Of a DNA stretch of 64,000 bases, positions 28,580-38,480 are shown one piece after another. The notes beneath the pieces were generated by a model. It did no database searches, was not told where the DNA came from, and was given only the letters and a program-made list of their open reading frames with translations. Position numbers and translations under genes: made by a program. The DNA comes from Pleurocapsales cyanobacterium LEGE 06147. Lineage in GTDB: Bacteria > Cyanobacteriota > Cyanobacteriia > Cyanobacteriales > Xenococcaceae. Location: contig JADEWQ010000001.1 of assembly GCA_015207585.1 (NCBI GenBank), positions 62,001-126,000 on the forward strand, written 5' to 3'. Every line of letters begins with the position of its first letter. The first letter of the stretch is position 1.

Positions 28580-29839
28580 TTAGTCTACTTCTGGCTCCTG
28601 ACTCCTGCCATAACTGACAATTTTGTCGTAAAGTCGAGCTAAGCGATCGCCTTTTACTTTCCACGCAAATTCTTCCTCGACTCGTTTTTGTCCTGCCTGT
28701 CCCATCTGTATTCTTAATTGGGGATCCTCGACTAATTTCTTCATTGCCTTGGCAAGATCGGACACTGCTTGCTCTGGAGTATCGGCAGCAATTTTTAAGC
28801 CAGTCGCTTCCGTTACCCCAATAGCAGGTCCTCCTAAATTTAAGCAGATGACCGGACAATGGGCTGCCATAGCTTCTAGACAAACCAATCCTCCAGACTC
28901 GTGGAGGCTCGGATGGATGAGAGCTATACATTCTCCCAGTTTATTTAAAGTATCTTGTCGCGATAGCTTATTCCAAAATTTTACCTGACGGCTAATTCCT
29001 AACTTTCCTGCGAGTAACTGAAGCCGCTTTTTTTCGGGACCGTCTCCTACAATCCAATATTCAGCATTTTCCGGGAAATCGGCTCGAGCAAAGGCATGCA
29101 ATCCTAAATGAAAGCCTTTCCAGTGTAAGAGCCGACCGATACTAATAAATTTAATTGAATTACGTTCATAACTGGCGTATTTGGCGAGTTGGGTAATTTC
29201 TTCCTCGGATAAACCCAATTGGGGAAAAACCTCTACGTTAGTCGCACCCAATTTACGCAAGCGCTTTGCTGTATCTTCTGTCGTGCCTCTAGCTAACACG
29301 CTTCTGCGGGCAGTAATGCGTACGAAAGGATCGAGTTCTCCCAAGCTGCGAGCCAAACTTCTCAAGATTTCATAAACTTTGCCGCGAAAACCAAAATCTT
29401 TCCAGAAAGCTGTTGGAGTTGACTCTCCACCTCCAACAGGTCCCCAAACAAAAGGAATTGGCAGCAGCGATAAAAAACTGGGTGACGAATACCTTACGTA
29501 AGTTACGTGATGTACCAAGTCAAAGCTTAAATTTTGATGTAATTTACGAGCAACAAAATAGGCTTTTAGCTGCCAAAAATAGTAGTGCAAATGAACTATT
29601 CGTTGGTTTCGATTTAATTTTTGTACCCAATGAGGTAGTTCGCAGTAGATAAACTCAAGTCCTGGAAGAGGATTGGTAGTTATTTCTTCTTCAATTGCCT
29701 GGCGATTATCCTCCCGAGTTATGACCCAAACTCGATGGTACTTGACCAACTCCTTAACCAAATTCCAACCTACCCCAGGTTCAGAACCCTCTCCAGGTCT
29801 ACAGGCATAGGCAGATATTAAAATCTTGAGATTTTTCAC
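28580..29839 (-). CDS. GT4 glycosyltransferase
   Basis: 419 aa. It begins ISAYACRPGEGSEPGVGW, a signature of a bacterial GT4 subgroup, and has FISIGRLLHWKGFHLGL and ESGGLVCLEAMAAH in the donor half. The last residues (YGRSQEPEVD) are encoded by a GGAGTCA-type dispersed repeat, so the native C-terminus has been replaced or extended. It is 8 bp downstream of another GT4 gene and is probably co-transcribed with it. Confidence 0.88.
   Translation of the reverse strand: MKNLKILISAYACRPGEGSEPGVGWNLVKELVKYHRVWVITREDNRQAIEEEITTNPLPGLEFIYCELPHWVQKLNRNQRIVHLHYYFWQLKAYFVARKLHQNLSFDLVHHVTYVRYSSPSFLSLLPIPFVWGPVGGGESTPTAFWKDFGFRGKVYEILRSLARSLGELDPFVRITARRSVLARGTTEDTAKRLRKLGATNVEVFPQLGLSEEEITQLAKYASYERNSIKFISIGRLLHWKGFHLGLHAFARADFPENAEYWIVGDGPEKKRLQLLAGKLGISRQVKFWNKLSRQDTLNKLGECIALIHPSLHESGGLVCLEAMAAHCPVICLNLGGPAIGVTEATGLKIAADTPEQAVSDLAKAMKKLVEDPQLRIQMGQAGQKRVEEEFAWKVKGDRLARLYDKIVSYGRSQEPEVD
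28593..28609. repeat. GGAGTCA-type repeat forming the 3' end of a GT4 gene
   Basis: GGCTCCTGACTCCTGCC on the plus strand; on the coding strand it encodes the terminal GRSQEP residues of the glycosyltransferase. Confidence 0.6.
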
Positions 29840-29847
29840 TTGCTATA

Positions 29848-30999
29848 CTATCGATCTTCCAAAACCAGAGATGTTACTTTAGCTAAAAACTGGGCTGCCG
29901 CTTCTGGAGTATATTGGCTCATCAACTTTTGGGAATTCTCGCCCAATCTAGCAGCTAGCTCGGGATTATCGATAAAATAGCGCATTAACTGAGCTAATCG
30001 TTCGGTTTCATATGGATCCAAACAATAGCCGTTGTCTCCATCAATTACTAGTTCCGATGCTCCCGCCCATTTAGAGCAAAGAATAGGTTTGCCCATAACC
30101 ATGGCTTCTAGTACCACCATGCCCCAAGTATCTTCCAGAGTAGGCAAAACAAAAACGTCAGCCAGAGCGAAATAAGCTCCTACAGAATCATAATCTACTC
30201 TTCCCACCCATTTGACGGAATCGGTCAAATCGTTTTGCTGAGAGTAATTTTGCAATTCTTCTTGCTGCAAACCATCGCCAACTATTAGTAAAGTGTAGTT
30301 ATTATATCCCTGCTGTTTGAGGAAAGTACAAGCTTGAAGGAGCAAATGTAGACCTTTTCTCGGTATTATGCCACCGACAAAGAGAAAAATTGGTCGCTTG
30401 AGCCGAGGAATATCCAATTTTATCTCGGTAATTTCTTTCGAGGGAGAATTGGTAGCAGGAACCTCATAAGGATGAGCAAAAACTCGCTCTGGTTTGGCTT
30501 TAAGAATTTCTAGCAAATAAGCTTTACCTGCTTGACTATTGGTAATACAAGCGTCTGAAGCTCTTACCATTGCTTGGCGTAAAGCTATGCGTAGGGCTGA
30601 ATTGCGATAGTCTACTCCAGGGGAACTGCCCTCGTAAGCAATAACTACTCTCCATTTGCCTAAAGGCTTAAACAAAAGTGCTAACAGGGTCCAAATCCCG
30701 AAAGAATTGGAAAAAATAATATCGGGTTGGAATTTAAGCAACCTACCAACAATATTTAAGGGTAGATAAGTGAAATTATTTCCGTAGCTCGTTGATGCTT
30801 TAGTGATGGCTATTACTTTTCTCTTGCCAACTACTTCGACCTTAAACGAGTTTTCCAACCCTGAAGCAAATCCAAACCAACAACTAGTGAAAACAGTAGT
30901 CTGGGGAAAGAGTTTGGTCAAACTACTCATGGTAGGTTGCCAGTAATAAAAAGCTGATGTTAGCAACCAAGCAATGCGGGAAGTATTTAAACTACTCAC
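29848..30999 (-). CDS. GT4 glycosyltransferase
   Basis: 383 aa. Acceptor domain with SNSFGIWTLLALLFKPLG; donor domain with FLFVGGIIPRKGLHLLL and EDTWGMVVLEAMVMGKP. It lies 9 bp downstream of the beta-helix lipoprotein gene and 8 bp upstream of the next GT4, so the three form a tight transcription unit. No sugar or linkage can be inferred. Confidence 0.87.
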   Translation of the reverse strand: MSSLNTSRIAWLLTSAFYYWQPTMSSLTKLFPQTTVFTSCWFGFASGLENSFKVEVVGKRKVIAITKASTSYGNNFTYLPLNIVGRLLKFQPDIIFSNSFGIWTLLALLFKPLGKWRVVIAYEGSSPGVDYRNSALRIALRQAMVRASDACITNSQAGKAYLLEILKAKPERVFAHPYEVPATNSPSKEITEIKLDIPRLKRPIFLFVGGIIPRKGLHLLLQACTFLKQQGYNNYTLLIVGDGLQQEELQNYSQQNDLTDSVKWVGRVDYDSVGAYFALADVFVLPTLEDTWGMVVLEAMVMGKPILCSKWAGASELVIDGDNGYCLDPYETERLAQLMRYFIDNPELAARLGENSQKLMSQYTPEAAAQFLAKVTSLVLEDR

Positions 31000-31008
31000 A
31001 ATAAAAAT

Positions 31009-32973
31009 TTAGTAACCTAAATAAGGAAAAAATCTGCCAATCTGTCGTCGGTTGGCATTAAGGATATCTTTGATCGTGCCGTTTTTAATTTCTCTCACCA
31101 AAACTTTGTATCCTTTCGCTGTAGGCATATAAGGACGAGTCAAGATTGCTACTTTGGATTCATTATTGATGTATTGAGCTTGAGGCGGATTAGTATTGGG
31201 AATATCTGTATTGATATAAATTAAACCACCGAGTACTTCAGTATAACCATTATTTTTGGTTTCAATGATAGTTCCCGCTCTTTCAGTTTTCAGACCCAAA
31301 ATCCAAAGGGAACCACCGTCGTTTAAAATTTTGGCTTCTGAATTGGGAGGAAGTTCTTCAACATTAAGACTTCGCGCCCAAGCATTTTGATTGCGGATTC
31401 TAATCAATCCCGAAACAATATCTTCAAAAAAGACATCTCCGGTTCCTGCTTGAGTGTTGTTGTAGGATTTGAGCAAAGATTTTTTGATAACGAGAGTACG
31501 CTGAGCATTATGCTCGATACTCGGATCTTCTAAATTTTCGAGAGAAACGATTGGTTCGTCACCATCTTCAAAACGAAACATTGGGTCTACTGATTTGCGA
31601 GCAAAATAAGCTCTCATGCCAATAATTTCCCTGACACTGCCGCGAATCAAGATAGGTTCATCTACCTGGTACATCCGATTAGGCAGAAATACCGTTTTGA
31701 CTCCAGGAGTATCAATTGCTCTTTGTATATCTGTTCCCGTACTTCCTTCAACTACGGCTACATTTTTGAAGTCTCGTTGAAGATAAGGAGTTTCCTTGTC
31801 TGACAGTCGTAAAAGTTTTGTTTGTCTGGATAAACCTCGCAATGGCTCTCCACACGCCCACTCTTTTATATTTCCTTTGAGTGTCGTCAGCTTGCCCGTA
31901 TCGCAGTTGTAAACTCGAGCAGTGGTTTGATATCCTTGTTGTTTAATGTCAGCAAGAAATGTGTTAATTGTCTTATTCTCACCTGGCGTTCCATCGCGAT
32001 CGCGGTTATATCTGGTTACAATTGCCGCTGTATTTTTGCTATTTGTTCCTTTTAGCTCAGCTCCTATTAAGGTAAGGTTAGAGTTGTGAGCGAAGACCAA
32101 AATAGCAGGTACTCGGTTGAGACTTTTTAAATTTCGGATGGTCAAAACCTGCATGGCATGTTCTATTCCTACTCTTTTTTGTCCTTCTAAAGTAATGTTT
32201 TCCATATGTACGGAGTTGGTCGTACCTCCGCCAACTCTAATACCACTGTTAAAACCCTTAACTAAAACATCCTTGACTAGCAAAGGTCCTAATTCGGCAT
32301 CGGCTAAGCCTATACCATGAGAGCCTTGTCCATCACCGGAAATAACAGAGACATTAAAAATACCGCCACCATTGTTGGAGTTAAGTTTTATTCCAATAGC
32401 ATTGGTATTTCCCGAACCCGTATTAATAGTTAAATTTTCAACTCGATTGCGAAAGCCATTGGCTCGGTTCTCTTTTGTATCGATCACTGGTTTACTTTGT
32501 TTTCCAGAAAAGCCAGGGGCATTATCTTTGAGCTTAATAACAGTTTCTTGGCGACTTTCACCCAGAAGAGTCGTGCGCTTATAGTAATGTCCACCGTGAA
32601 CACCTCTTGGCCAGTTAATTGTATCGCTTACAAGATAGGTTCCTTTAGGGACATAAATTATTTTTCCACTATTAGCAATTTCATCTCGTTCAATTGCTTT
32701 TTTAAAAGCCTGAGTATCGTCAGTTACACCATCACCTTTGGCTCCATAATCTTTTACGTTAATCACTCCTCCTCGATCTTCAGGCAAATCGGGAAAGATT
32801 TCTCGGTGTTCAAAAAGTTGTTTTTGCCGTTGTTCCTTAGTTTGAGGTAAGTATTGTTCTTGTTGCCGACTGTTGGTTTGAGCTAGATATTGTCTTTGAG
32901 CCTGAGTTTCAGCTAGAGAACACGAACCGATGACAGAAATCAATAATATTATTATAAATCGCTTGTAAACCAT
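31009..32973 (-). CDS. Exported right-handed beta-helix protein (pectate-lyase-3 like), probable lipoprotein
   Basis: 654 aa. An N-terminal signal (IIILLISVIGSCSL) ends in a plausible lipobox with Cys at about 18. Next is the Pectate_lyase_3 start INVKDYGAKGDGVTDDTQAF, followed by parallel beta-helix turns rich in Asn and Gly (VENLTINTGSGN, GIRVGGGTTNSVHMEN). A second IQRAID-type helix start appears at about 420. Such proteins cleave or bind acidic polysaccharides outside the cytoplasm. Inside a polysaccharide operon it may trim, remodel or hold the polymer. No catalytic residues can be assigned with certainty. Confidence 0.8.
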   Translation of the reverse strand: MVYKRFIIILLISVIGSCSLAETQAQRQYLAQTNSRQQEQYLPQTKEQRQKQLFEHREIFPDLPEDRGGVINVKDYGAKGDGVTDDTQAFKKAIERDEIANSGKIIYVPKGTYLVSDTINWPRGVHGGHYYKRTTLLGESRQETVIKLKDNAPGFSGKQSKPVIDTKENRANGFRNRVENLTINTGSGNTNAIGIKLNSNNGGGIFNVSVISGDGQGSHGIGLADAELGPLLVKDVLVKGFNSGIRVGGGTTNSVHMENITLEGQKRVGIEHAMQVLTIRNLKSLNRVPAILVFAHNSNLTLIGAELKGTNSKNTAAIVTRYNRDRDGTPGENKTINTFLADIKQQGYQTTARVYNCDTGKLTTLKGNIKEWACGEPLRGLSRQTKLLRLSDKETPYLQRDFKNVAVVEGSTGTDIQRAIDTPGVKTVFLPNRMYQVDEPILIRGSVREIIGMRAYFARKSVDPMFRFEDGDEPIVSLENLEDPSIEHNAQRTLVIKKSLLKSYNNTQAGTGDVFFEDIVSGLIRIRNQNAWARSLNVEELPPNSEAKILNDGGSLWILGLKTERAGTIIETKNNGYTEVLGGLIYINTDIPNTNPPQAQYINNESKVAILTRPYMPTAKGYKVLVREIKNGTIKDILNANRRQIGRFFPYLGY

Positions 32974-33189
32974 ATTTTTACGCTCAATAAAAGTTATGTT
33001 CTAAACTAAATTTGTAAGTCAGATTTAATCTATTTGTAATATTCAAAATATCGAAATAATAATAAGTTGATAAGATAAATAATTTTATTAATTAAAATCC
33101 AGATTTTTTTTTAGCTAAGCTTTAAATATAAAAAAATATCTCGTTTGATTATCCGAGATAATAAGTTGAAGCTAGATTCGGACAAAATT

Positions 33190-34122
33190 TTAGAAATTAA
33201 AATAAATGCGATCTTCTGAACTTACATATTTTTCAAGAAAGTTTGTTTTCCATTCCTTAGTAAGATTTCTGATTAAGACAAGCTCATCCTCAGTATAAAT
33301 TGCTTTACTGAAAAATTTCTTTTCTATAACAGTAAACTTATTGACAACAGGATTTTGTTTAATTATATCGGGTATTATGCCGCGCAAAGTTTTTCTAAGA
33401 GAGCCTCGCGAACCTAGTTTATCTTCGAGTAAATTTAGTAACTTAATTAATGCTATTTTAGTATCGGATGGCGAAACATTTTCTCGCTGAGAATCGAACA
33501 GGTACTGCTTAAACTTTTCTGGATCGAGTTTGAGGGTATTTAACAGGTCTATTTCTAATCCGGGATTGCGTTTTAATTTATCGTATAGTTTAATTTCTAC
33601 CCGATCGCGTCCGAATACGTCAATCCATTTTGTCAATAGGCTATCGTAGTCACAAAAATAAATATTTTCTGTTATAAACTGTTGAAATGAACCCTTATAC
33701 ATAGTAGATTTGACGCACTCTTTATACCACGAAATCATAAAATCAAATTGATTGCGCAAGTAAATAATAACTTTGACATCAAAATCGGCGAAGTATTCTC
33801 TTAGTTGAATAATTTGTTCTTGAGAACAAGAGCCAAAAGCCTCAGAACTAATGACTGTCGTTTTTGCCTTAACTGTATGTATTTCCTCAAGGACATCCAA
33901 CCAGTCTTGCTTGCGCTTAACGAAACCGAAACTTTTCATTTTGGTTGCCGACCATCCTAGTAGATGATGTCCATATTGGTGCGTACCTGTAGCTTTAGGT
34001 CTTCCTGCGGTAGGATATAGGATGCCCTCCGAGAGCAATTGTTCTTGAACTGAAGCTAAAAACCTTTGAATAAAAGTGGTACCTGTTTTGTGCGTGCCTA
34101 TATGTAAAATAAGCCGTTGCAT
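33190..34122 (-). CDS. Sulfotransferase-family protein
   Basis: 310 aa. The PAPS 5'-phosphate loop HIGTHKTGTTFIQ (Lys10-Thr14 region) is at the N-terminus. VIIYLRNQFDFMISWYKE, about residue 115, matches the 3'-phosphate binding motif (Arg and Ser). It would transfer sulfate from PAPS to a sugar hydroxyl, making a sulfated polysaccharide, which is common in cyanobacteria. It stands alone, with gaps of 216 and 187 bp that show no other gene. A non-sulfating family member is possible. Confidence 0.82.
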   Translation of the reverse strand: MQRLILHIGTHKTGTTFIQRFLASVQEQLLSEGILYPTAGRPKATGTHQYGHHLLGWSATKMKSFGFVKRKQDWLDVLEEIHTVKAKTTVISSEAFGSCSQEQIIQLREYFADFDVKVIIYLRNQFDFMISWYKECVKSTMYKGSFQQFITENIYFCDYDSLLTKWIDVFGRDRVEIKLYDKLKRNPGLEIDLLNTLKLDPEKFKQYLFDSQRENVSPSDTKIALIKLLNLLEDKLGSRGSLRKTLRGIIPDIIKQNPVVNKFTVIEKKFFSKAIYTEDELVLIRNLTKEWKTNFLEKYVSSEDRIYFNF

Positions 34123-34309
34123 AAGTTCCTAGAATGACAGAATTTCTGTAAAGCTTTAAATTTGTGAAAACTTAATATTTTGCATCTTATTAAAATAAAA
34201 GAAAAAATCAGTAAAGACTATTAATAAAATCAACAAAAACTCTAGTTCGATCGCACTACAAGAAAATTAACTTGGAATGACTAAAAAATCCTTATAAAAA
34301 AGCTTGAGT

Positions 34310-35557
34310 TTACTTATTAGCTAAGCTCGTGTAAAGAGAAAGATGCCGATGTGCCTGCAATTTTAAGTCGAATTCTCGTTTGGCTTTTTCACGAGCGCAA
34401 AGACGTAAATTTTGGTAGCGGCTATTATCCTCGATAACCCAAGCAATTCCTCTAGCCAGATCCTCAACCTCAAACGGTTTGGCTAAGTAACCATTTTGTT
34501 GATGATCGACAATATCGCATAACCCAGTTGCCGCAAAGGCAACTACTGGCGTACCGCAAGCTAGAGCCTCTGAGGCAATCTGTCCAAAAGCTTCTTGTAC
34601 GGAAGGGACTACCACTACATCGGCAGCCGAATAAACGAGAGCGAGTGAGGTATCATCTTGAAACGAACCGAGATAGTTGGCTTTAAAACCTACATCAGCA
34701 GGGTTTTCAGGTTTAGAAGCTCCAAAAATGACAAGCTCTAATTTCTCTTGCCAGCCAGATTTACTGAGGTTTTGCAATGCTGGTTGAAGAAACTGATAAC
34801 CTTTCCTCGAATTTCCAGTCGTTCCAGGGGATGCCCCAAAAAGGACGAGCTTTTTATCTTGAGGTAAATTTAGTACTTCTCGCGCTAAATAGCGATCGAG
34901 GGGTTTGTAGATTTCCAGATTAAGTCCATGGGGAATTACTTTAACTAGCCTTTCTTTAAAAAGAAAACTTGACTTAGAGCATTCAGCTAACCAATAGCTT
35001 GGACTAACAATGGTTAAATTGAGTTTTTGCCAGGCTTTAGCTTTGCGCTGCCAAACCCATCGGGATAGATCCCAGTTGCGATTGCTGTACAGTTGGGGAC
35101 AAGAACCGCAAAACTCAGTATAGCGTTTACAATCTTCGGCATAGTGGCAGCCACCTGTAAACGGCCACATATCGTGAAGAGTCCAGACTATTGGCTTATT
35201 AAACTTAGCAAGAGTCTCAATGTTGACAAATCCATTACATATCCAGTGCAAATGGATAATATCTGGATTAAACCGTGCTACGTTGGGAGCGATCGCATCG
35301 GGAATCAATTGAGGTGAAAACATGCCCGAGTTGCGTTTAGGGTATAGCTTCAGGGGTAAATTAGATAATTGAGGACCCGCCTTAGTCAATAAGGATTTTT
35401 CAGCTATTACTGTCTTATCGACACTAAACTTGGCTCGCACCAACATTTGAGAATCTACACCAATGCTCTGCAATCCTTTATTGAGGCGATAGGCAGCCCT
35501 TGCTCCTCCATTATCAATATCAGACGTGCTCAGATGCAGAACTGTTATTTTTGTCAT
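34310..35557 (-). CDS. GT4 glycosyltransferase
   Basis: 415 aa from the ATG at 35557; the fold begins MTKITVLHLSTSDIDNGGA, so an upstream ATG at 35596 would only add a non-conserved leader. The acceptor half has WTLHDMWPFTGGCHYAEDC with several Cys (also CGSCP), typical of one GT4 subgroup. The donor half has LFGASPGTTGNSRKGYQFL and EAFGQIASEALACG. It lies just downstream of the SDR epimerase gene, whose coding direction it shares. Confidence 0.87.
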   Translation of the reverse strand: MTKITVLHLSTSDIDNGGARAAYRLNKGLQSIGVDSQMLVRAKFSVDKTVIAEKSLLTKAGPQLSNLPLKLYPKRNSGMFSPQLIPDAIAPNVARFNPDIIHLHWICNGFVNIETLAKFNKPIVWTLHDMWPFTGGCHYAEDCKRYTEFCGSCPQLYSNRNWDLSRWVWQRKAKAWQKLNLTIVSPSYWLAECSKSSFLFKERLVKVIPHGLNLEIYKPLDRYLAREVLNLPQDKKLVLFGASPGTTGNSRKGYQFLQPALQNLSKSGWQEKLELVIFGASKPENPADVGFKANYLGSFQDDTSLALVYSAADVVVVPSVQEAFGQIASEALACGTPVVAFAATGLCDIVDHQQNGYLAKPFEVEDLARGIAWVIEDNSRYQNLRLCAREKAKREFDLKLQAHRHLSLYTSLANK

Positions 35558-35577
35558 AAGTGGTAGGTATAACTTAG

Positions 35578-35600
35578 CCTCACGCAAAGGACGCAAAGGG
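35578..35600. repeat. Dispersed repeat CCTCACGCAAAGGACGCAAAG
   Basis: A short intergenic repeat of the CTCACGCAAAGACGCAAAGG type that is frequent in cyanobacterial genomes. It lies between the GT4 gene and the SDR gene. Confidence 0.6.
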
Positions 35601-35644
35601 TTTGAGAAACGATAGCGAATTACGTTTTTGAAGGCAACTTAATC

Positions 35645-36772
35645 TCAGCTATGCTTGCTTATTAATAGACCTTTCTGCTCCATTTCTGCTAGAGATAGCT
35701 CAAAAGCAGTTTTATCGACGGGTGACTGGGTTAGATACCAGTCTAGATACTGAGCTAATCCTTCCTTTAGAGGAGTTGGAGTCCATTCTCCAAAGATATT
35801 GGCAAAAGTGTTCGTGTCTGCAACCGCATGGCGAATATCTCCCACCCTAAATCGTCCGGATACTGTCACTTTTGCTTCTTTCCCCGTAAGTTGGGCGAGG
35901 GTTTGGACTAATTCTAATAGGGTTACTGCCTTACCACTACCAATATTAATCGTCGCTGCCAAAGGCTTGTCATAAAATGCACATTTGACAACTGCCTCGG
36001 CTACATCTTTAACAAAGACAAAATCTCTTGTCATGAGACCGTCTTCAAATAGTTCAACGGTATTTCCTTGAACTACGGCGTTGGTAAAAATGCCAATGAT
36101 TCCTGTATAAGGATTTCCCAATTCCTGTTTGGGACCATAAACATTCTGAAACCGTAGAATAGCTAAATCGATATTTTGGCTTTCACAATAGTTTTGAAGT
36201 AATTGCTCTTGCCAGAGTTTGGTCAAACCATATACTGACGTGGGTTTGGGAAGCTGAGTCTCTCTCATGGGTAGTACTGACAGCTTTTCGCCGCGAGTGC
36301 TATAAACTTCCCATTTGTCTTGTTTTAAGTCGTGTAAGTTACGTCCTTTTGGGTAGTAGACTGTTTGTCCATCAGTGTACGCACCTTCACCATATATCGC
36401 TCTGCTCGATGAGAGAATAATTCTGCCAGGTCGATGGTTGAGGGTTGAAATCAATTCTAATAGCTTTGCAGTGCCATTAGCATTGTGTTCAACATACTTG
36501 CTTACTTCATACATGGATTGACCCGTACCTGTCTGGGATGCCAGATGAATGACAATATCCGTTCCTTCGACAATATCTCGATAGGTCTCAATATTCCGAA
36601 CGTCATCTTTTATACATACTGCTCTTGCTTTTAATTCGGGAGCAAAATTCTGCGAGGTTTTATGAACCTGAGGATCGAGGGAATCAATAATTACAATTTC
36701 AGTGTCGGAAGGTAAGCTGTCAATAACCCATTTTCCAATGAAGCCCGCCCCACCAGTAACAAGAATTTTCAT
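35645..36772 (-). CDS. Extended SDR nucleotide-sugar 4-epimerase-like protein
   Basis: 375 aa. NAD-binding VTGGAGFIG is at about 5-13; the active site YGLTK follows TSVYGLTKLW; the substrate region has YGPKQELGNPYTGIIGIF. An insert before the active Tyr (NLHDLKQDKWEVYS to MRETQLPKPTS) is typical of dTDP-L-rhamnose/UDP-sugar 4-epimerases of the WbiB kind. It would supply an epimerised sugar nucleotide for the surrounding transferases. Exact substrate is uncertain. Confidence 0.83.
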   Translation of the reverse strand: MKILVTGGAGFIGKWVIDSLPSDTEIVIIDSLDPQVHKTSQNFAPELKARAVCIKDDVRNIETYRDIVEGTDIVIHLASQTGTGQSMYEVSKYVEHNANGTAKLLELISTLNHRPGRIILSSSRAIYGEGAYTDGQTVYYPKGRNLHDLKQDKWEVYSTRGEKLSVLPMRETQLPKPTSVYGLTKLWQEQLLQNYCESQNIDLAILRFQNVYGPKQELGNPYTGIIGIFTNAVVQGNTVELFEDGLMTRDFVFVKDVAEAVVKCAFYDKPLAATINIGSGKAVTLLELVQTLAQLTGKEAKVTVSGRFRVGDIRHAVADTNTFANIFGEWTPTPLKEGLAQYLDWYLTQSPVDKTAFELSLAEMEQKGLLISKHS

Positions 36773-36886
36773 AGATATTGATACTCTTTGTTTAATCGTA
36801 TATAACAGTTTTTATTGGTAGGAAATAAAGTTCCCTCATTCAGCCGAGATAGGAATATTTTGGATTCAAGTGAAATCTCTATATCT

Positions 36887-37768
36887 CTATACAGATTTGT
36901 ACTGCTTAACCTTGAAGCGGCTGATATTAATATCATTAAGCTTGTGAGATTTAATTCTCAAAAAGGCTTTTCTAAATACCGAATAGGGTAGAAAAAGCAA
37001 TATTCTCGCTTGTTCTAGCAAAAAGGGTACCAATTTTTCGTTGCGATCGAGAGCTTCCGAATCGATGCAAAAATCATTTAATACTTTCGTTGCTGGCATT
37101 CTCACTCCCTTTCGATAAACATTCATCCAATTAGTATCGTGAACGACTTCTAACCAACAAGGTTTACTAATAATTTTTTGAGCGGAATTACATACTTCAT
37201 AAAGTTCTTTATGTGGTCTACAGAGACATGTGTTGAAAGATGAAGGCTCGTATTTTTCTACCAAGCTGATAAAATGATTGGCAAATTCATAATCTAAATA
37301 TACTTTGCCCTGATTTAACTGATAGCCAAAGATAAAATTAATGGTTTCACCGTCTTGTTGTTCGAAGTTATCTTGAATCATTTGGATATAATCTTTGCAG
37401 ATAGCATCATCGTTATCAAGCCAGGTTGTAATGAGATATTCACAATCATCCGTGACAAATTTACTAACTAACTCCCTCATCTGTTCGGGAAATTGACCGT
37501 ATGGAAGTACGCAATCTACATACAGGGGGATAAAGTTTTCCCACTCGGCATATTTGGCAATTTTTTGTTTAAAAAACTCGGGAGTGTTGATATCAAAAAA
37601 AACTAACCATTTGAAGTTTTGATTTACTTGATTGCGAACTGATGGATAACAAAAGCGATCGAATAAGTCAAATCTTTTTTCAAGCCAGGTCGGATCGGTT
37701 CCTTTTCCTCCATTTTGGAAGCTTTTAGTATTAAACTTAGTCAGTACAAAATGATTAAAAATTCCCAT
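36887..37768 (-). CDS. Putative rhamnosyl-transferase family protein (PF11316-like)
   Basis: 293 aa. FNHFVLTKFNTKSF, RFDLFDRFCYPSVRNQ and the acidic WLDNDDAICKDYIQM (a DxD-like metal site) match the putative rhamnosyl transferase family. It is soluble, with no membrane spans. Adjacent to the 4-epimerase, it could use that product. Activity in this family is mostly inferred. It is followed upstream by a 712-bp gap, so its promoter should lie there. Confidence 0.7.
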   Translation of the reverse strand: MGIFNHFVLTKFNTKSFQNGGKGTDPTWLEKRFDLFDRFCYPSVRNQVNQNFKWLVFFDINTPEFFKQKIAKYAEWENFIPLYVDCVLPYGQFPEQMRELVSKFVTDDCEYLITTWLDNDDAICKDYIQMIQDNFEQQDGETINFIFGYQLNQGKVYLDYEFANHFISLVEKYEPSSFNTCLCRPHKELYEVCNSAQKIISKPCWLEVVHDTNWMNVYRKGVRMPATKVLNDFCIDSEALDRNEKLVPFLLEQARILLFLPYSVFRKAFLRIKSHKLNDINISRFKVKQYKSV

Positions 37769-38480
37769 AATCTTACGTAACTAAACTTTTTAATTTGAAT
37801 ATTTAGCATTTAAATTATTCAGTTTTTCCTAGAGTTTAAAGATATTAAACTCTCTAAGAAAAAAAACGTATTAAGTAAAAAAAATGACGATAAACCCCCA
37901 TACCTTGAAAATTTATTAGCAAGCTTTTCGCTGTTCCCCACCACTTAATTAAATTTTAGTCAATCAAATGTTTACTTATTACTGTAGCATTTTTTTGAAT
38001 TTACTTGAGGAAAAAAAATAATTTTTAGCTTCTGATGATCGACTGTCAAATTTAATAAAATAACTAGAAAAATTTCGGTTCTTAAAACAAAAAATACTAA
38101 AATAGGCTTTTCTAAAACGCGACCATTTTGGTCAGTCCATATCCAAAACTTCTGTTTTTTAATACTTGATTAGTCCGATCGTTGTGATGGATGACATTTA
38201 CGTCATACTGCTTTTATCACCTCAGCTAAAGAAAAAGAGGCATCAACCAGTAGACAAATTAGAACATTTCCTAAAAATACCTTGTGCTAGCGCAGCATTC
38301 TTTAGCAAATCGATAATCTTTTTTATAGCAGGCTATGATAATACCAAAATTTTCCATACTTTTTCCCATAGTAAAAAGAGTTAATAGCAATCTGGCTGAA
38401 AGCGAGGCGTTTCAAGGTTGCACTCTTAGCATTATTACTTGTAGGTAATTTTTTTTTGCTTCCGACAAGAAGATTTAACT
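37769..38480. other. 712-bp region without a recognised gene
   Basis: AT-rich. The minus strand is open for about 67 codons at 37972-38175 (including KQKFWIWTDQNGRVLEKP) with no start, and a 72-codon frame with an ATG lies at 38166-38384 on plus. Neither resembles a family I know. They could be degraded gene scraps. It probably also holds the promoter of the upstream-reading 36887-37768 gene. Confidence 0.35.

Noticed and set aside
28512-28931. 139-codon frame inside a GT4 gene
   Set aside because: A shadow of the real GT4 frame at 28580-29839; composition is not protein-like.
38166-38384. 72-codon plus-strand frame in the 712-bp gap
   Set aside because: It has an ATG but no ribosome site and no recognisable family. 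Kept only as part of the gap description.
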